Origin: Comamonas_C sp026954015
GTDB lineage: Bacteria; Pseudomonadota; Gammaproteobacteria; Burkholderiales; Burkholderiaceae_C
DNA: 64,000 bases
Direction of reading: 5' to 3'
Assembly: GCA_035063785.1 (NCBI GenBank)
Contig: JAPSFS010000007.1
Location: forward strand, 1 to 64,000
The translations under genes and the position numbers were made by a program. Positions 45,505 to 53,602 of the stretch are shown in pieces. How positions within the stretch are numbered: the stretch's first letter is position 1; each line of letters starts with the position of its first letter. Below the pieces are notes generated by a model. The model saw only the letters and a list, made by a program, of their open reading frames with translations, was not told where the DNA came from and did no database searches.

Positions 45505-46302
45505 ATGATGGCACGCATGGCGAGGAAGAAGCTTTCCGTGTACGACGCGCTCGGGCAGGACCGGGCCGACCGGCGCATCGCGATCCTGCGCGAGATCGGC
45601 ACCGTGGGGTCGATCTCGCAGGCGGCGCGCAACGTGGGCATCAGCTACAAGGCGGCGTGGCAGGCGATCGACACGCTCACCAACCTTGCGGGCGTGGCCC
45701 TGGTGGAGCGCGCCGTCGGCGGCGTCGGCGGTGGCGGCGCGCGGCTCACCGACGCCGCGCGCGAGCTGCTCGCCGCGGCCGGTGCGCTGCGCGTGGCGCG
45801 CGCGCAGGTCGTCGCCCAGGCGGCGCCCGGTGCGCGCGCACATGCGGTGGCCAGCAGCCTGGGCGTGCGCACCAGCATGCGCAACCAGTGGCCTTGCGTG
45901 GTGCAGTCCGTCAAACGCGAGGGGCCGCTGGTGCAGGTCGAGCTCGCCGCGCAGGGCGATGAAGCGCTGCGCCTGCACGCACGCATCACGCGAGAGAGCG
46001 CCGAACTGCTCGGGCTGGCGCAGGGCATGGCGCTGCAGGTGCTGTGCAAGGCCACGGCGGTGCGCGTGCGTCCGCGGGCGGAAACCGGCGCCGCGGCGGG
46101 GGCGCGCAGCCGCAACCGTAACGAGTGGGCCGGGCGCGTCGCCCGTGTGGCGCGCGGCGCGCTCGGTGACGAGGTGGTGCTCACGCTCGACGGCGGGCTG
46201 CAGCTCGTGGGTTTCGCGCCCACGGGCTCGGGGCTGCGCGTGCGCTCGCTCGCGCTGGCCAGCGCCGAGGCCAACGCGCTGGTGTTGATGGTTCCGGATT
46301 GA
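45505..46302 (+). CDS. modE: Molybdate-responsive regulator ModE
   Basis: A 265-residue regulator. The N-terminal winged helix is RRIAILREIGTVGSISQAARNVGISYKAAWQAIDTLTNL-like, with a glycine-rich wing VGGVGGGGARLTDAAREL. Two molybdate-binding MOP domains follow (TSMRNQWPCVVQSVKREGPLVQVEL and SRNRNEWAGRVARVARGALGDEVVLTL). Three ATG codons are close together (45505, 45508, 45517). It is divergent from modABC and probably senses molybdate to control uptake. Confidence 0.93.
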   Translation: MMARMARKKLSVYDALGQDRADRRIAILREIGTVGSISQAARNVGISYKAAWQAIDTLTNLAGVALVERAVGGVGGGGARLTDAARELLAAAGALRVARAQVVAQAAPGARAHAVASSLGVRTSMRNQWPCVVQSVKREGPLVQVELAAQGDEALRLHARITRESAELLGLAQGMALQVLCKATAVRVRPRAETGAAAGARSRNRNEWAGRVARVARGALGDEVVLTLDGGLQLVGFAPTGSGLRVRSLALASAEANALVLMVPD

Positions 46303-46460
46303 TCTGCCTGTTTTCTTACGGCAACTGTAAGGTTTGCGACTGTATTCGCGTTTATCCTGAGACGGAGCGCATGGATTCAGGATTACGATGCGCCGCAACA
46401 TGAACAGGGGTACGTAGTGGTGCCCGGCCTGCTTTTCGGCGCAACGAGCATCCATTTGCA

Positions 46461-47231
46461 ATGAGCGACTACATACTCGAAACATCGCACCTCACCAAGG
46501 AATTCAAGGGGTTCACCGCCGTCAGTGATGTCAACCTGTCGGTTCGCCGGGGCACGATCCATGCACTGATCGGCCCCAATGGCGCCGGCAAGACCACGTG
46601 CTTCAACCTGCTCACGAAATTCCTCGTGCCCACTTCGGGCACGATCCGCTTCAACGGGCAGGACATCACGAACGAGAAGCCTGCCGAGATCGCGCGCCGC
46701 GGCATCATCCGCTCGTTCCAGATTTCCGCGGTGTTCCCCTACCTGACGCTGCTCGAAAACGTGCGGCTGGGCCTGCAGCGCAAGCTCGGCACGTCCTACC
46801 AGTTCTGGCGCAGCGAACGCAGCCTGCACAAGCTCAACGGGCGTGCGCGCGCGCTGCTCGCCGAGGTGGGGCTGCAGGACATGGCCGACGAGATGACGGT
46901 AAACCTGCCCTACGGACGCAAGCGCGCGCTGGAGATCGCGACCACGCTCGCGATGGAGCCCGAGCTCATGCTGCTCGACGAGCCGACGCAGGGCATGGGC
47001 CATGAAGACGTGGACCGCGTCACGCAGCTCATCAAGAAGGTATCCGCCGGGCGCACCATCCTCATGGTGGAACACAACATGAAGGTGGTCTCCACGATTG
47101 CCGACCGCATCACCGTGCTGCAGCGCGGCGAGGTGCTGGCCGAGGGGCCCTATGAGGAAGTGTCGAACAACCCGCAGGTGATGGAGGCCTACATGGGCAC
47201 GACCGAAGGCCAGCTCGAGGGGGCCCACTGA
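46461..47231 (+). CDS. Liv-type ABC transporter ATP-binding protein (LivG-like)
   Basis: A 256-residue ATPase with normal Walker A IGPNGAGKTTCFNLL, the LivG insert NGQDITNEKPAEIARRGIIRSFQISAVFPYLTLLENV, signature-like LPYGRKRALEIATTLAMEPELMLLDEPTQGM and switch His in LMVEHNM. It is first in an operon order G-F-receptor-receptor-H-M. The substrate of this branched-chain amino acid/amide/aromatic-type importer is not evident. Confidence 0.93.
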   Translation: MSDYILETSHLTKEFKGFTAVSDVNLSVRRGTIHALIGPNGAGKTTCFNLLTKFLVPTSGTIRFNGQDITNEKPAEIARRGIIRSFQISAVFPYLTLLENVRLGLQRKLGTSYQFWRSERSLHKLNGRARALLAEVGLQDMADEMTVNLPYGRKRALEIATTLAMEPELMLLDEPTQGMGHEDVDRVTQLIKKVSAGRTILMVEHNMKVVSTIADRITVLQRGEVLAEGPYEEVSNNPQVMEAYMGTTEGQLEGAH

Positions 47232-47232
47232 G

Positions 47233-47946
47233 ATGGCCGGTACTCCCGCTCTGGAAATTTGTGGACTGCAGGCCTGGTATGGTGAATCGCACGTGCTGCA
47301 CGGCGTGGACATGGTGGTGCAACCGGGCGAGGTGGTCACGCTGCTGGGGCGCAACGGCGCCGGCCGCACCTCGACGCTGCGCGCCATCGTGGGCCTGACG
47401 GGCGCGCGCAAGGGGTCGATCAAGATCAACGGCCACGAGGTGGTCGACCTGCCATCACACAAAATTGCGCATTTCGGCGTCGGCTACTGCCCCGAGGAAC
47501 GGGGCATATTCTCGAGCCTGTCGTGCGAGGAAAACCTGCTGCTGCCCCCGGTGCTCAAGACAGGCGAGAAGGGCATGTCGGTGGACGAGATCTACGCAAT
47601 GTTTCCCAACCTGGCCGAGCGCAAGCACAGCCAGGGCACGCGCCTGTCGGGCGGCGAGCAGCAGATGCTGGCGGTGGCGCGCATCCTGCGCACGGGCGCC
47701 AAGCTGCTGCTGCTTGATGAAATTTCCGAGGGGCTCGCGCCGGTGATCGTGCAGGCGCTCGCGCGCATGATCAAGACCCTGCGCGCCAAGGGTTTCACCG
47801 TGGTGATGGTGGAACAGAACTTCCGTTTCGCCGCGCCGCTGGCGGACCGTTTCTATGTGATGGAGCACGGCAAGATCGTCGAGCAGTTCAGCGCTGCCGA
47901 ACTTGAGGCCAAGATGCCCGTGCTCAATCAGTTGCTCGGTGTCTGA
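47233..47946 (+). CDS. Liv-type ABC transporter ATP-binding protein (LivF-like) with Arg in Walker A
   Basis: A 237-residue ATPase with GLQAWYGESHVLHGVD, signature RLSGGEQQMLAVARIL, Walker B KLLLLDEISEGLAP and switch region VVMVEQN. The Walker A reads GRNGAGRTSTLRAI: the usual lysine is arginine (codon CGC). This might weaken ATP hydrolysis, or be a tolerated variant in this LivF branch. It starts 1 nt after the LivG-like stop. A hairpin (47945-47969) follows before the first receptor gene. Confidence 0.92.
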   Translation: MAGTPALEICGLQAWYGESHVLHGVDMVVQPGEVVTLLGRNGAGRTSTLRAIVGLTGARKGSIKINGHEVVDLPSHKIAHFGVGYCPEERGIFSSLSCEENLLLPPVLKTGEKGMSVDEIYAMFPNLAERKHSQGTRLSGGEQQMLAVARILRTGAKLLLLDEISEGLAPVIVQALARMIKTLRAKGFTVVMVEQNFRFAAPLADRFYVMEHGKIVEQFSAAELEAKMPVLNQLLGV

Positions 47947-47969
47947 CACCCGCGTCGCGCGGGGGTGTC
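47945..47969 (+). other. Intercistronic mRNA hairpin before first receptor gene
   Basis: GACACCCGCG-TCG-CGCGGGGGTGTC forms a stem with one bulge and no T-run. Such hairpins between ATPase and receptor genes often protect the receptor mRNA from 3' decay. Confidence 0.5.
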
Positions 47970-48007
47970 CGCGGGCATTCATTCATTTCATCAGGAGGAA
48001 ATCCACC

Positions 48008-49210
48008 ATGCAAACCAGACTCAAGACGTTCGTGACTGCCGTGGGCATGGCCTGCCTGGGCCTGGGCGCGCTGCACGCGCAGGCGCAGGACAAGGTCAAG
48101 ATCGGTTTCATCACCGACATGTCCAGCCTATACGCCGACGTCGAGGGCAAGAACGGCGCGCTCGCGATCCAGATGGCGATCGACGACTTCGGCGGCAAGG
48201 TGCTGGGCAAGCCGATCGAGCTGCTGACCGCTGACCACCAGAACAAGGCCGACCTGGCCGCGACCAAGGCGCGCGAGTGGATCGACACGCAGGAGCTGAC
48301 GATGCTTTTCGGTGGTACCACCTCCAGCACCGCGCTGGCGATGGCCAAGGTGGCGCAGGAGAAGAAGCGCGTCTTCATCGTCAATGGTGCTGGTTCTTCG
48401 GCGCTCACCAACGAGCAGTGCACACCGTACACGGTGCACTACGCATACGACACCGTCGCCCTGGCGCGCGGCACGGGTAGCGCGGTGGTCAAGAATGGCG
48501 GCAAGAGCTGGTTCTTCCTGACGGCCGACTACGCGTTCGGCCACGCGCTCGAGGCCGACACGAGCAATGTGGTCAAGGACAGCGGTGGCGAGGTGATCGG
48601 GTCGGTGCGCCATCCGATCGGCGCGTCGGACTTCTCATCCTTCCTGCTGCAGGCGCAGAACTCCAAGGCGCAGGTCCTGGGGCTGGCCAATGCCGGGGGC
48701 GATACGCAAAACGCCATCAAGGCCGCCAAGGAGTTCGGCATCGCCAAGACGATGAAGGTCGTGGGCCTGCTGGTGTTCGTGACCGACGTGCACAGCCTGG
48801 GTCTGAAAAACACCGAAGGTCTGCTGCTCACCTCCAGCTGGGACTGGAACCTCAACGACAAGACGCGCGCCTTTGGCAAGAAATTCTTTGAAAAGACCAA
48901 ACGCATGCCTACCGACCTCCAGGCGGCCGACTACTCGGCGACGATGAACTACCTCAAGGCCGTGCAGGCGGCGGGCACGGTCGATGCCGATGCGGTGATG
49001 GCCAAGCTCAAGTCCACGCCGCTCGACGATTTCTACGCCAAGGGCGTGATCCGTCCCGACGGCCGCTATGCGCACGACATGTACCTGATGCAGGTCAAGT
49101 CGCCGAAGGAATCCACGCAACCGTGGGACTATTACAAGGTCGTGAGCCGGTTGCCGGCCGACGAAGTCTGGACGAAGAAGTCCGAGACCAAGTGCCCCTT
49201 GTGGAAGTGA
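48008..49210 (+). CDS. Liv-type periplasmic receptor 1
   Basis: A 400-residue type I binding protein with a signal peptide cut after HAQAQ. DKVKIGFITDMSSLYADVEGKNGALAIQMAIDDFGGKVLGKPIEL starts the mature domain; NGAGSSALTNEQCTPYTVHYAYDT and FFLTADYAFGHALEAD line the ligand cleft in this family. It is preceded by a strong AGGAGGAA (47993-48000). Receptor 2 downstream has the same length and is closely similar along the whole chain, marking a tandem duplication. Ligand unknown. Confidence 0.92.
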   Translation: MQTRLKTFVTAVGMACLGLGALHAQAQDKVKIGFITDMSSLYADVEGKNGALAIQMAIDDFGGKVLGKPIELLTADHQNKADLAATKAREWIDTQELTMLFGGTTSSTALAMAKVAQEKKRVFIVNGAGSSALTNEQCTPYTVHYAYDTVALARGTGSAVVKNGGKSWFFLTADYAFGHALEADTSNVVKDSGGEVIGSVRHPIGASDFSSFLLQAQNSKAQVLGLANAGGDTQNAIKAAKEFGIAKTMKVVGLLVFVTDVHSLGLKNTEGLLLTSSWDWNLNDKTRAFGKKFFEKTKRMPTDLQAADYSATMNYLKAVQAAGTVDADAVMAKLKSTPLDDFYAKGVIRPDGRYAHDMYLMQVKSPKESTQPWDYYKVVSRLPADEVWTKKSETKCPLWK

Positions 49211-49215
49211 TCCTG

Positions 49216-49250
49216 GCACCCGCGCCGCGCGACGGTCGCGGCGCGGGTGC
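49216..49250 (+). other. Strong intercistronic hairpin between the two receptor genes
   Basis: GCACCCGCGCCGCG-N7-CGCGGCGCGGGTGC, a perfect 14-bp G+C stem without a following T-run. It is probably an mRNA-stabilising or attenuating structure at the end of receptor 1. Confidence 0.7.
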
Positions 49251-49299
49251 GCGGATATCTTGGAACGATGTTTGAAACGAGAGCAACAGGAGATATGCA

Positions 49300-50502
49300 A
49301 TGAAATTCGGGTTCACGAAATTGGCCGTGGCGTTGGGCGCGGTCGGGCTCATGGCGGGCGCCATGCAGGCACAGGCGCAGGACAAGGTGAAGATCGGCTA
49401 CATCTCCGACCTCTCCAGCCTGTACGCTGACCTGGAAGGCAAGGACGCCGCCACCGCGATCCAGATGGCGATCGACGACTTTGGCGGCAAGGTGCTGGGC
49501 ATGCCCGTCGAGATGATGAGCTTCGACCACCAGAACAAGCCCGACCTCGCGGCGTCCAAGGCGCGCGAGTGGATCGACACCGCAGGGCTCACGATGATCT
49601 TCAGCGGCACGAACTCGGGCACGGCGCTGGCGCTGGCCAAGGTCTCGGCCGAGAAGAAGCGCGTGATGATCAACAACGGCGCCGGCAGCTCGGCGCTGAC
49701 CAACGAACAATGCTCGCCGTACGCGGTGCACTATGCGTACGACACGGTGGCGCTTTCGCGCGGCTCGGCCGGCGCGGTGGTGGCCAACGGCGGCAAGAGC
49801 TGGTTCTTCCTGACGGCCGACTATGCGTTTGGCCACGCGATGGAGGCGGACGCGGCGGCCGTTGTCAAGGACAAGGGCGGCACCGTCGTGGGCACGGTGC
49901 GCCACCCGCTGAACGCGACGGACTTCTCCTCCTTCCTGCTGCAGGCGCAGAACTCCAAGGCGCAGGTGCTGGGGCTGGCCAACGCCGGTGGCGACACGAT
50001 CAACGCGATCAAGGCGGCCAACGAGTTCGGCATCTCCAAGAAGATGAAGGTCGTGCCGCTGCTGGTGTTCTACAGCGACATCCACAGCCTGGGCCTGAAG
50101 ACCGCGCAGGGCATGCAGTTCGTTACCTCGTGGTACTGGGACATGAACCCCGAGACGCGCGCGTTTGCTGACAAGTTCATGGCCAAGACCAAGCGCCGCC
50201 CGACGGAAATCCAGGCGGCCGACTACTCGGCGACGATGAACTACCTCAAGGCCGTGCAGGCTGCGGGCACCGTCGATGCCGACAAGGTGATGGAAACCTG
50301 GCGCGGCATGAAGATGAGCGACTTCTTCGCCTCCGGCCAGATCCGCCCCGACGGCCTGTACGAGCACGACATGTACCTCGTGCAGGTGAAGACGCCCAAG
50401 GAATCCAAGGGCACCTGGGACTACTACAAGGTGGTCAAGAAGCTGTCGGGCGCCGAGGTCTTCACGACCAAGGCCGAAGGCAAGTGCCCGCTGTGGAAGT
50501 AA
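49300..50502 (+). CDS. Liv-type periplasmic receptor 2 (tandem paralogue)
   Basis: A 400-residue receptor with signal peptide to MQAQAQ and mature start DKVKIGYISDLSSLYADLEGKDAATAIQ. It shares with receptor 1 the segments KAREWIDT, NGAGSSALTNEQC, DYAFGHA and DYSATMNYLKAVQAAGTVDAD. Differences lie around residues 60-110 and 230-270 (VVPLLVFYSDIHSLG versus VVGLLVFVTDVHSLG), which may change ligand preference. An ACAGGAGA site precedes ATG 49300. Feeds the LivH/LivM permease downstream. Confidence 0.92.
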   Translation: MKFGFTKLAVALGAVGLMAGAMQAQAQDKVKIGYISDLSSLYADLEGKDAATAIQMAIDDFGGKVLGMPVEMMSFDHQNKPDLAASKAREWIDTAGLTMIFSGTNSGTALALAKVSAEKKRVMINNGAGSSALTNEQCSPYAVHYAYDTVALSRGSAGAVVANGGKSWFFLTADYAFGHAMEADAAAVVKDKGGTVVGTVRHPLNATDFSSFLLQAQNSKAQVLGLANAGGDTINAIKAANEFGISKKMKVVPLLVFYSDIHSLGLKTAQGMQFVTSWYWDMNPETRAFADKFMAKTKRRPTEIQAADYSATMNYLKAVQAAGTVDADKVMETWRGMKMSDFFASGQIRPDGLYEHDMYLVQVKTPKESKGTWDYYKVVKKLSGAEVFTTKAEGKCPLWK

Positions 50503-50549
50503 CGCGCGCCTGACGCGCACCACCCTCACCACCACCCTGTCACCACCCC

Positions 50550-51434
50550 ATGGAAATCTTCGGTATTTCGATGGCGGCCATGATGAGCCAGCTTCTCGTG
50601 GGGCTGGTCAATGGTTCGTTCTACGCCATCCTGAGTCTCGGCCTGGCGGTGATCTTCGGCCTGCTCAACGTGATCAACTTCGCCCATGGCGCGTTGTTCA
50701 TGCTGGGCGCGATGGTCACCTGGATGGCGATGAACTACCTCGACGTGAACTACTGGGTGATGCTGGTGGCCGCGCCACTGGTGGTGGGGGTGTTCGGCGT
50801 GATCCTCGAGCGGGTGTTTCTGCGCTGGATCTACAAGCTCGACCATATCTACGGGCTGCTGCTCACGCTCGGCATCACGCTGGTGATCGAGGGGGTGTTC
50901 CGCTCGATCTACGGCGTCTCGGGGCTGGGGTATGACACCCCCGAGCTGCTGCAGGGCGCAACCGACGTGGGCTTCATGATGCTGCCCAACTACCGCGCCT
51001 GGGTGGTGCTGGCGTCCATCGTCGTGTGCCTCATCGCCTGGTACGTGATCGAGAAGACCAAGCTCGGCGCCTACCTGCGCGCGGGCACCGAAAACCCGCG
51101 TCTGGTGGAGGCCTTCGGCATCAACGTGCCGGTGATGGTGACGCTCACCTTCGCTTTCGGGTCGGCGCTGGCGGCGTTCGCCGGCGTGCTGGCCGCGCCG
51201 GTCTACCAGGTGACACCGCTCATGGGCCAGCACCTCATCATCCTCGTGTTCGCGGTGGTGGTGATCGGCGGCATGGGCTCGATCATGGGCTCGATCATCA
51301 CCGGCCTGGGGCTGGGCGTGATCGAGGGTTTCACCAAGGTGTTCTACCCCGAGGCCTCCTCCACGGTGGTGTTCGTCATCATGGCCATCGTGCTGCTGAT
51401 CCGCCCGGCCGGGCTGTTCGGCAAGGAAAAGTGA
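50550..51434 (+). CDS. Liv-type ABC permease (LivH-like)
   Basis: A 294-residue inner-membrane permease. LVGLVNGSFYAILSLGLAVIFGLLNVINFAHGALFMLGA is the family opening, and the later GAYLRAGTENPRLVEAFGINV is the ATPase-coupling loop. About eight helices. It is followed 17 nt later by the LivM-like gene. The two form the membrane channel of the importer. Confidence 0.93.
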   Translation: MEIFGISMAAMMSQLLVGLVNGSFYAILSLGLAVIFGLLNVINFAHGALFMLGAMVTWMAMNYLDVNYWVMLVAAPLVVGVFGVILERVFLRWIYKLDHIYGLLLTLGITLVIEGVFRSIYGVSGLGYDTPELLQGATDVGFMMLPNYRAWVVLASIVVCLIAWYVIEKTKLGAYLRAGTENPRLVEAFGINVPVMVTLTFAFGSALAAFAGVLAAPVYQVTPLMGQHLIILVFAVVVIGGMGSIMGSIITGLGLGVIEGFTKVFYPEASSTVVFVIMAIVLLIRPAGLFGKEK

Positions 51435-51451
51435 GACAGGGGCGCAGCCAC

Positions 51452-52459
51452 ATGAATACGCAGAAATTTGCCCCCATAGGCTACAGCCTGCTGCTGCTGG
51501 GGTTGATCGCCGCTCCGTTCATCGGCGCCTATCCGGTGTTCGTGATGAAGCTGCTGTGCTTCGCGCTGTTCGCCGCGGCTTTCAATCTGCTGCTGGGCTA
51601 CACCGGCCTGCTCTCGTTCGGGCATGCGGCGTTCCTCGGCGGCTCGGCCTACATCGCCGGTCATGCGATGAAGGTCTGGGGCCTCACGCCCGAGCTCGGG
51701 CTGCTCGCGGGCACGCTCTGCGGCGCGTTCCTCGGCTGGGTGATGGGCGCGCTCACCATCCGGCGCCAGGGCATTTACGCGACGATGATCACGCTCGCGC
51801 TCGCGCAGATGGTGTATTTTGCCGCGCTGCAGATGAAGTTCACCGGCGGCGAGGACGGCCTGCAGGGCGTGCCACGCGGCAAGCTCTTCGGGCTGGTGGA
51901 TTTGCGCGACGACCTCACGATGTACTACGTCACGCTGGTCATCACGGTCGCAGGCTTTCTGCTGATCATGCGCACGATCCACTCGCCGTTCGGGCAGGTG
52001 CTGCGCGGCATCAAGGAAAACGAGCCGCGCGCCATCTCACTGGGCTACGACACCGACCGCTTCAAGCTGCTCGCGTTCGTGATCTCCGCCGCGCTCTCGG
52101 GCCTGGCAGGCTCGCTCAAGACGCTGGTGATGGGCTTTGCGTCGCTGTCGGACGTGCACTGGACGATGTCGGGCAACGTGGTGCTGATGGCACTCGTGGG
52201 CGGCATGAGCACGCTCAGCGGCCCGCTGGTGGGTGCCACGGTGATCGAGCTGCTGGAAAACAAGATCGGCGACTTCGGCGCGTGGCTTGCCGACGTGACC
52301 TCGATCGAGTGGTTCGGCACGATCGGCGATTCGGTCACCATCGTCACCGGCCTGATCTTCATCGTGTGCGTGCTGCTGTTTCGCCGCGGCATCATGGGCG
52401 AGCTCGTCGCCTGGGTGGAGCGCAGGCGCTCGGGCTCCGGTGGCGCATCCGCGCCATGA
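51452..52459 (+). CDS. Liv-type ABC permease (LivM-like)
   Basis: A 335-residue permease. AFNLLLGYTGLLSFGHAAFLGGSAYIAGHAM, ALAQMVYFAALQMKFTGGEDGLQGVPR and FGQVLRGIKENEPRAISLGYDTDRFKLLAF are LivM features. It uses ATG 51452. Last gene of the operon; a copy of the dispersed palindrome follows before the convergent AttH-like gene. Confidence 0.93.
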   Translation: MNTQKFAPIGYSLLLLGLIAAPFIGAYPVFVMKLLCFALFAAAFNLLLGYTGLLSFGHAAFLGGSAYIAGHAMKVWGLTPELGLLAGTLCGAFLGWVMGALTIRRQGIYATMITLALAQMVYFAALQMKFTGGEDGLQGVPRGKLFGLVDLRDDLTMYYVTLVITVAGFLLIMRTIHSPFGQVLRGIKENEPRAISLGYDTDRFKLLAFVISAALSGLAGSLKTLVMGFASLSDVHWTMSGNVVLMALVGGMSTLSGPLVGATVIELLENKIGDFGAWLADVTSIEWFGTIGDSVTIVTGLIFIVCVLLFRRGIMGELVAWVERRRSGSGGASAP

Positions 52460-52515
52460 TTTCATCAAAATCTGCCACTAGCGCTTGTCCAGCAAGCGCC
52501 AGAAGCTCACTTATT
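52460..52515. repeat. Dispersed palindromic repeat, copy 10 (livM/attH convergence)
   Basis: CATCAAAATCTGCCACT, AGCGCTTG (52480-52487), loop TCCAG, CAAGCGCC (52493-52500), AGAAGCTCACTTATTTGAG. It fills the space between two convergent genes and includes the stop of the right-hand one; it may act as a two-way terminator. Confidence 0.82.
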
Positions 52516-53602
52516 TGAGTTGCAGCGGCGCGGCGTAGCCGGTCATTTCGAGGTAGCCGAGCCCGATTTCCCGGCCCGCGTCACTGAGCAGCGCGCTCAG
52601 GCCCTCCCAGTAGATCGCGCCCGTGGACGCGCGACTGTCCAACTCCTGGTCGTCCACCAGCGCGCGCACCTGCATGCGCCCGGCGGGCGTCTCGATCTGC
52701 CACTGCACCGGGTAGCGCACGCCGCTGCGCGGGCTCGTCCAGTGGCGCTGCGCGGTGAAGCGCACCTGCGCTGGCGCGAAGACCTGGGGCGCCGCATCCC
52801 GCGCGCCGCGCAGCGAACCGCCCGCCCACAGCGCGTTGCCGTCGGCGCGGCGCAGGACGAACGCGGTGAGCGCGCCGCCATCGGCAAGGTTGATGCCGAT
52901 CCAGTCCCAGCCCACGGCCTCGGGGGCCAGCAGCGCGTCGCTCCATTCGTGGTCCATCCAGGCGCGGTTGTCGCCCGGCTGCGCCGGTTCGACGCGCAGG
53001 GCGCGTCCGTCGAGGCGGATGACGCCTTCCACCGCCAGTTGCGGCTGGCTCACGTACCAGCTCGCCTGCGTGGCAAGCGGCCCCTTGCGCGAATAGCCGC
53101 CGTCGCCCTGCAGGAGCAGCGGCTGGGTGCTGGTGGCCACCAGCTCCAGCGCGAAGCCGCGCGCGGGCGCATGGATGGCGTAGCGGCTCGCGCCGGGGCT
53201 GTCGATGGCGTCGCGCACGAGCGACCAGTCGTGCAGCCGCACGGCCGTGTCGTCTTCGCGCGCCTGCGCGACGCCGAAGCCGGTGCGCGCGATGCGTTCG
53301 TCGTGCAGCAGGCGCCGGCCCTCCACGTCGGTGAGCGCGGCGTGCGCGAACAAGAGCTGGCGCGCGGCAAAGGCCGAGCGCAGCGTTGCCGCCGCGTCCA
53401 CGCGCGAGCGAAAGAAGGTGATCTGAAACCCCCAGCGACGGCCCTCGGCGCGCACCTGGCCCGTGAGGTACCACCACTCAATCTGCGCCGACGGGTGGCT
53501 GCCGTGATCGCGCGGAAAGCGCAGCGGCCCGCGCTGCAGCGCCCAGGCGGCAGGCGCGCCGGTGGCGAGCAGGCCCAGCAGCCACTGCCTGCGGTAGAGC
53601 AT
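52511..53602 (-). CDS. Secreted AttH/CrtC-like hydrolase (COG5621 type)
   Basis: A 363-residue exported protein; an N-terminal signal is seen in RRQWLLGLLATGAPAAWALQ. It matches the lipocalin-like AttH/CrtC-type family: FPRDHGSHPSAQIEWWYLTGQVRAEGRRWGFQITFFRSR, then WMDHEWSD and GWDWIGINLADGGALTAFVLRR. The biochemical role of this family is not well settled. Its start shares one base with the stop of the ABC permease gene, so both are co-translated. Confidence 0.85.
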   Translation of the reverse strand: MLYRRQWLLGLLATGAPAAWALQRGPLRFPRDHGSHPSAQIEWWYLTGQVRAEGRRWGFQITFFRSRVDAAATLRSAFAARQLLFAHAALTDVEGRRLLHDERIARTGFGVAQAREDDTAVRLHDWSLVRDAIDSPGASRYAIHAPARGFALELVATSTQPLLLQGDGGYSRKGPLATQASWYVSQPQLAVEGVIRLDGRALRVEPAQPGDNRAWMDHEWSDALLAPEAVGWDWIGINLADGGALTAFVLRRADGNALWAGGSLRGARDAAPQVFAPAQVRFTAQRHWTSPRSGVRYPVQWQIETPAGRMQVRALVDDQELDSRASTGAIYWEGLSALLSDAGREIGLGYLEMTGYAAPLQLK

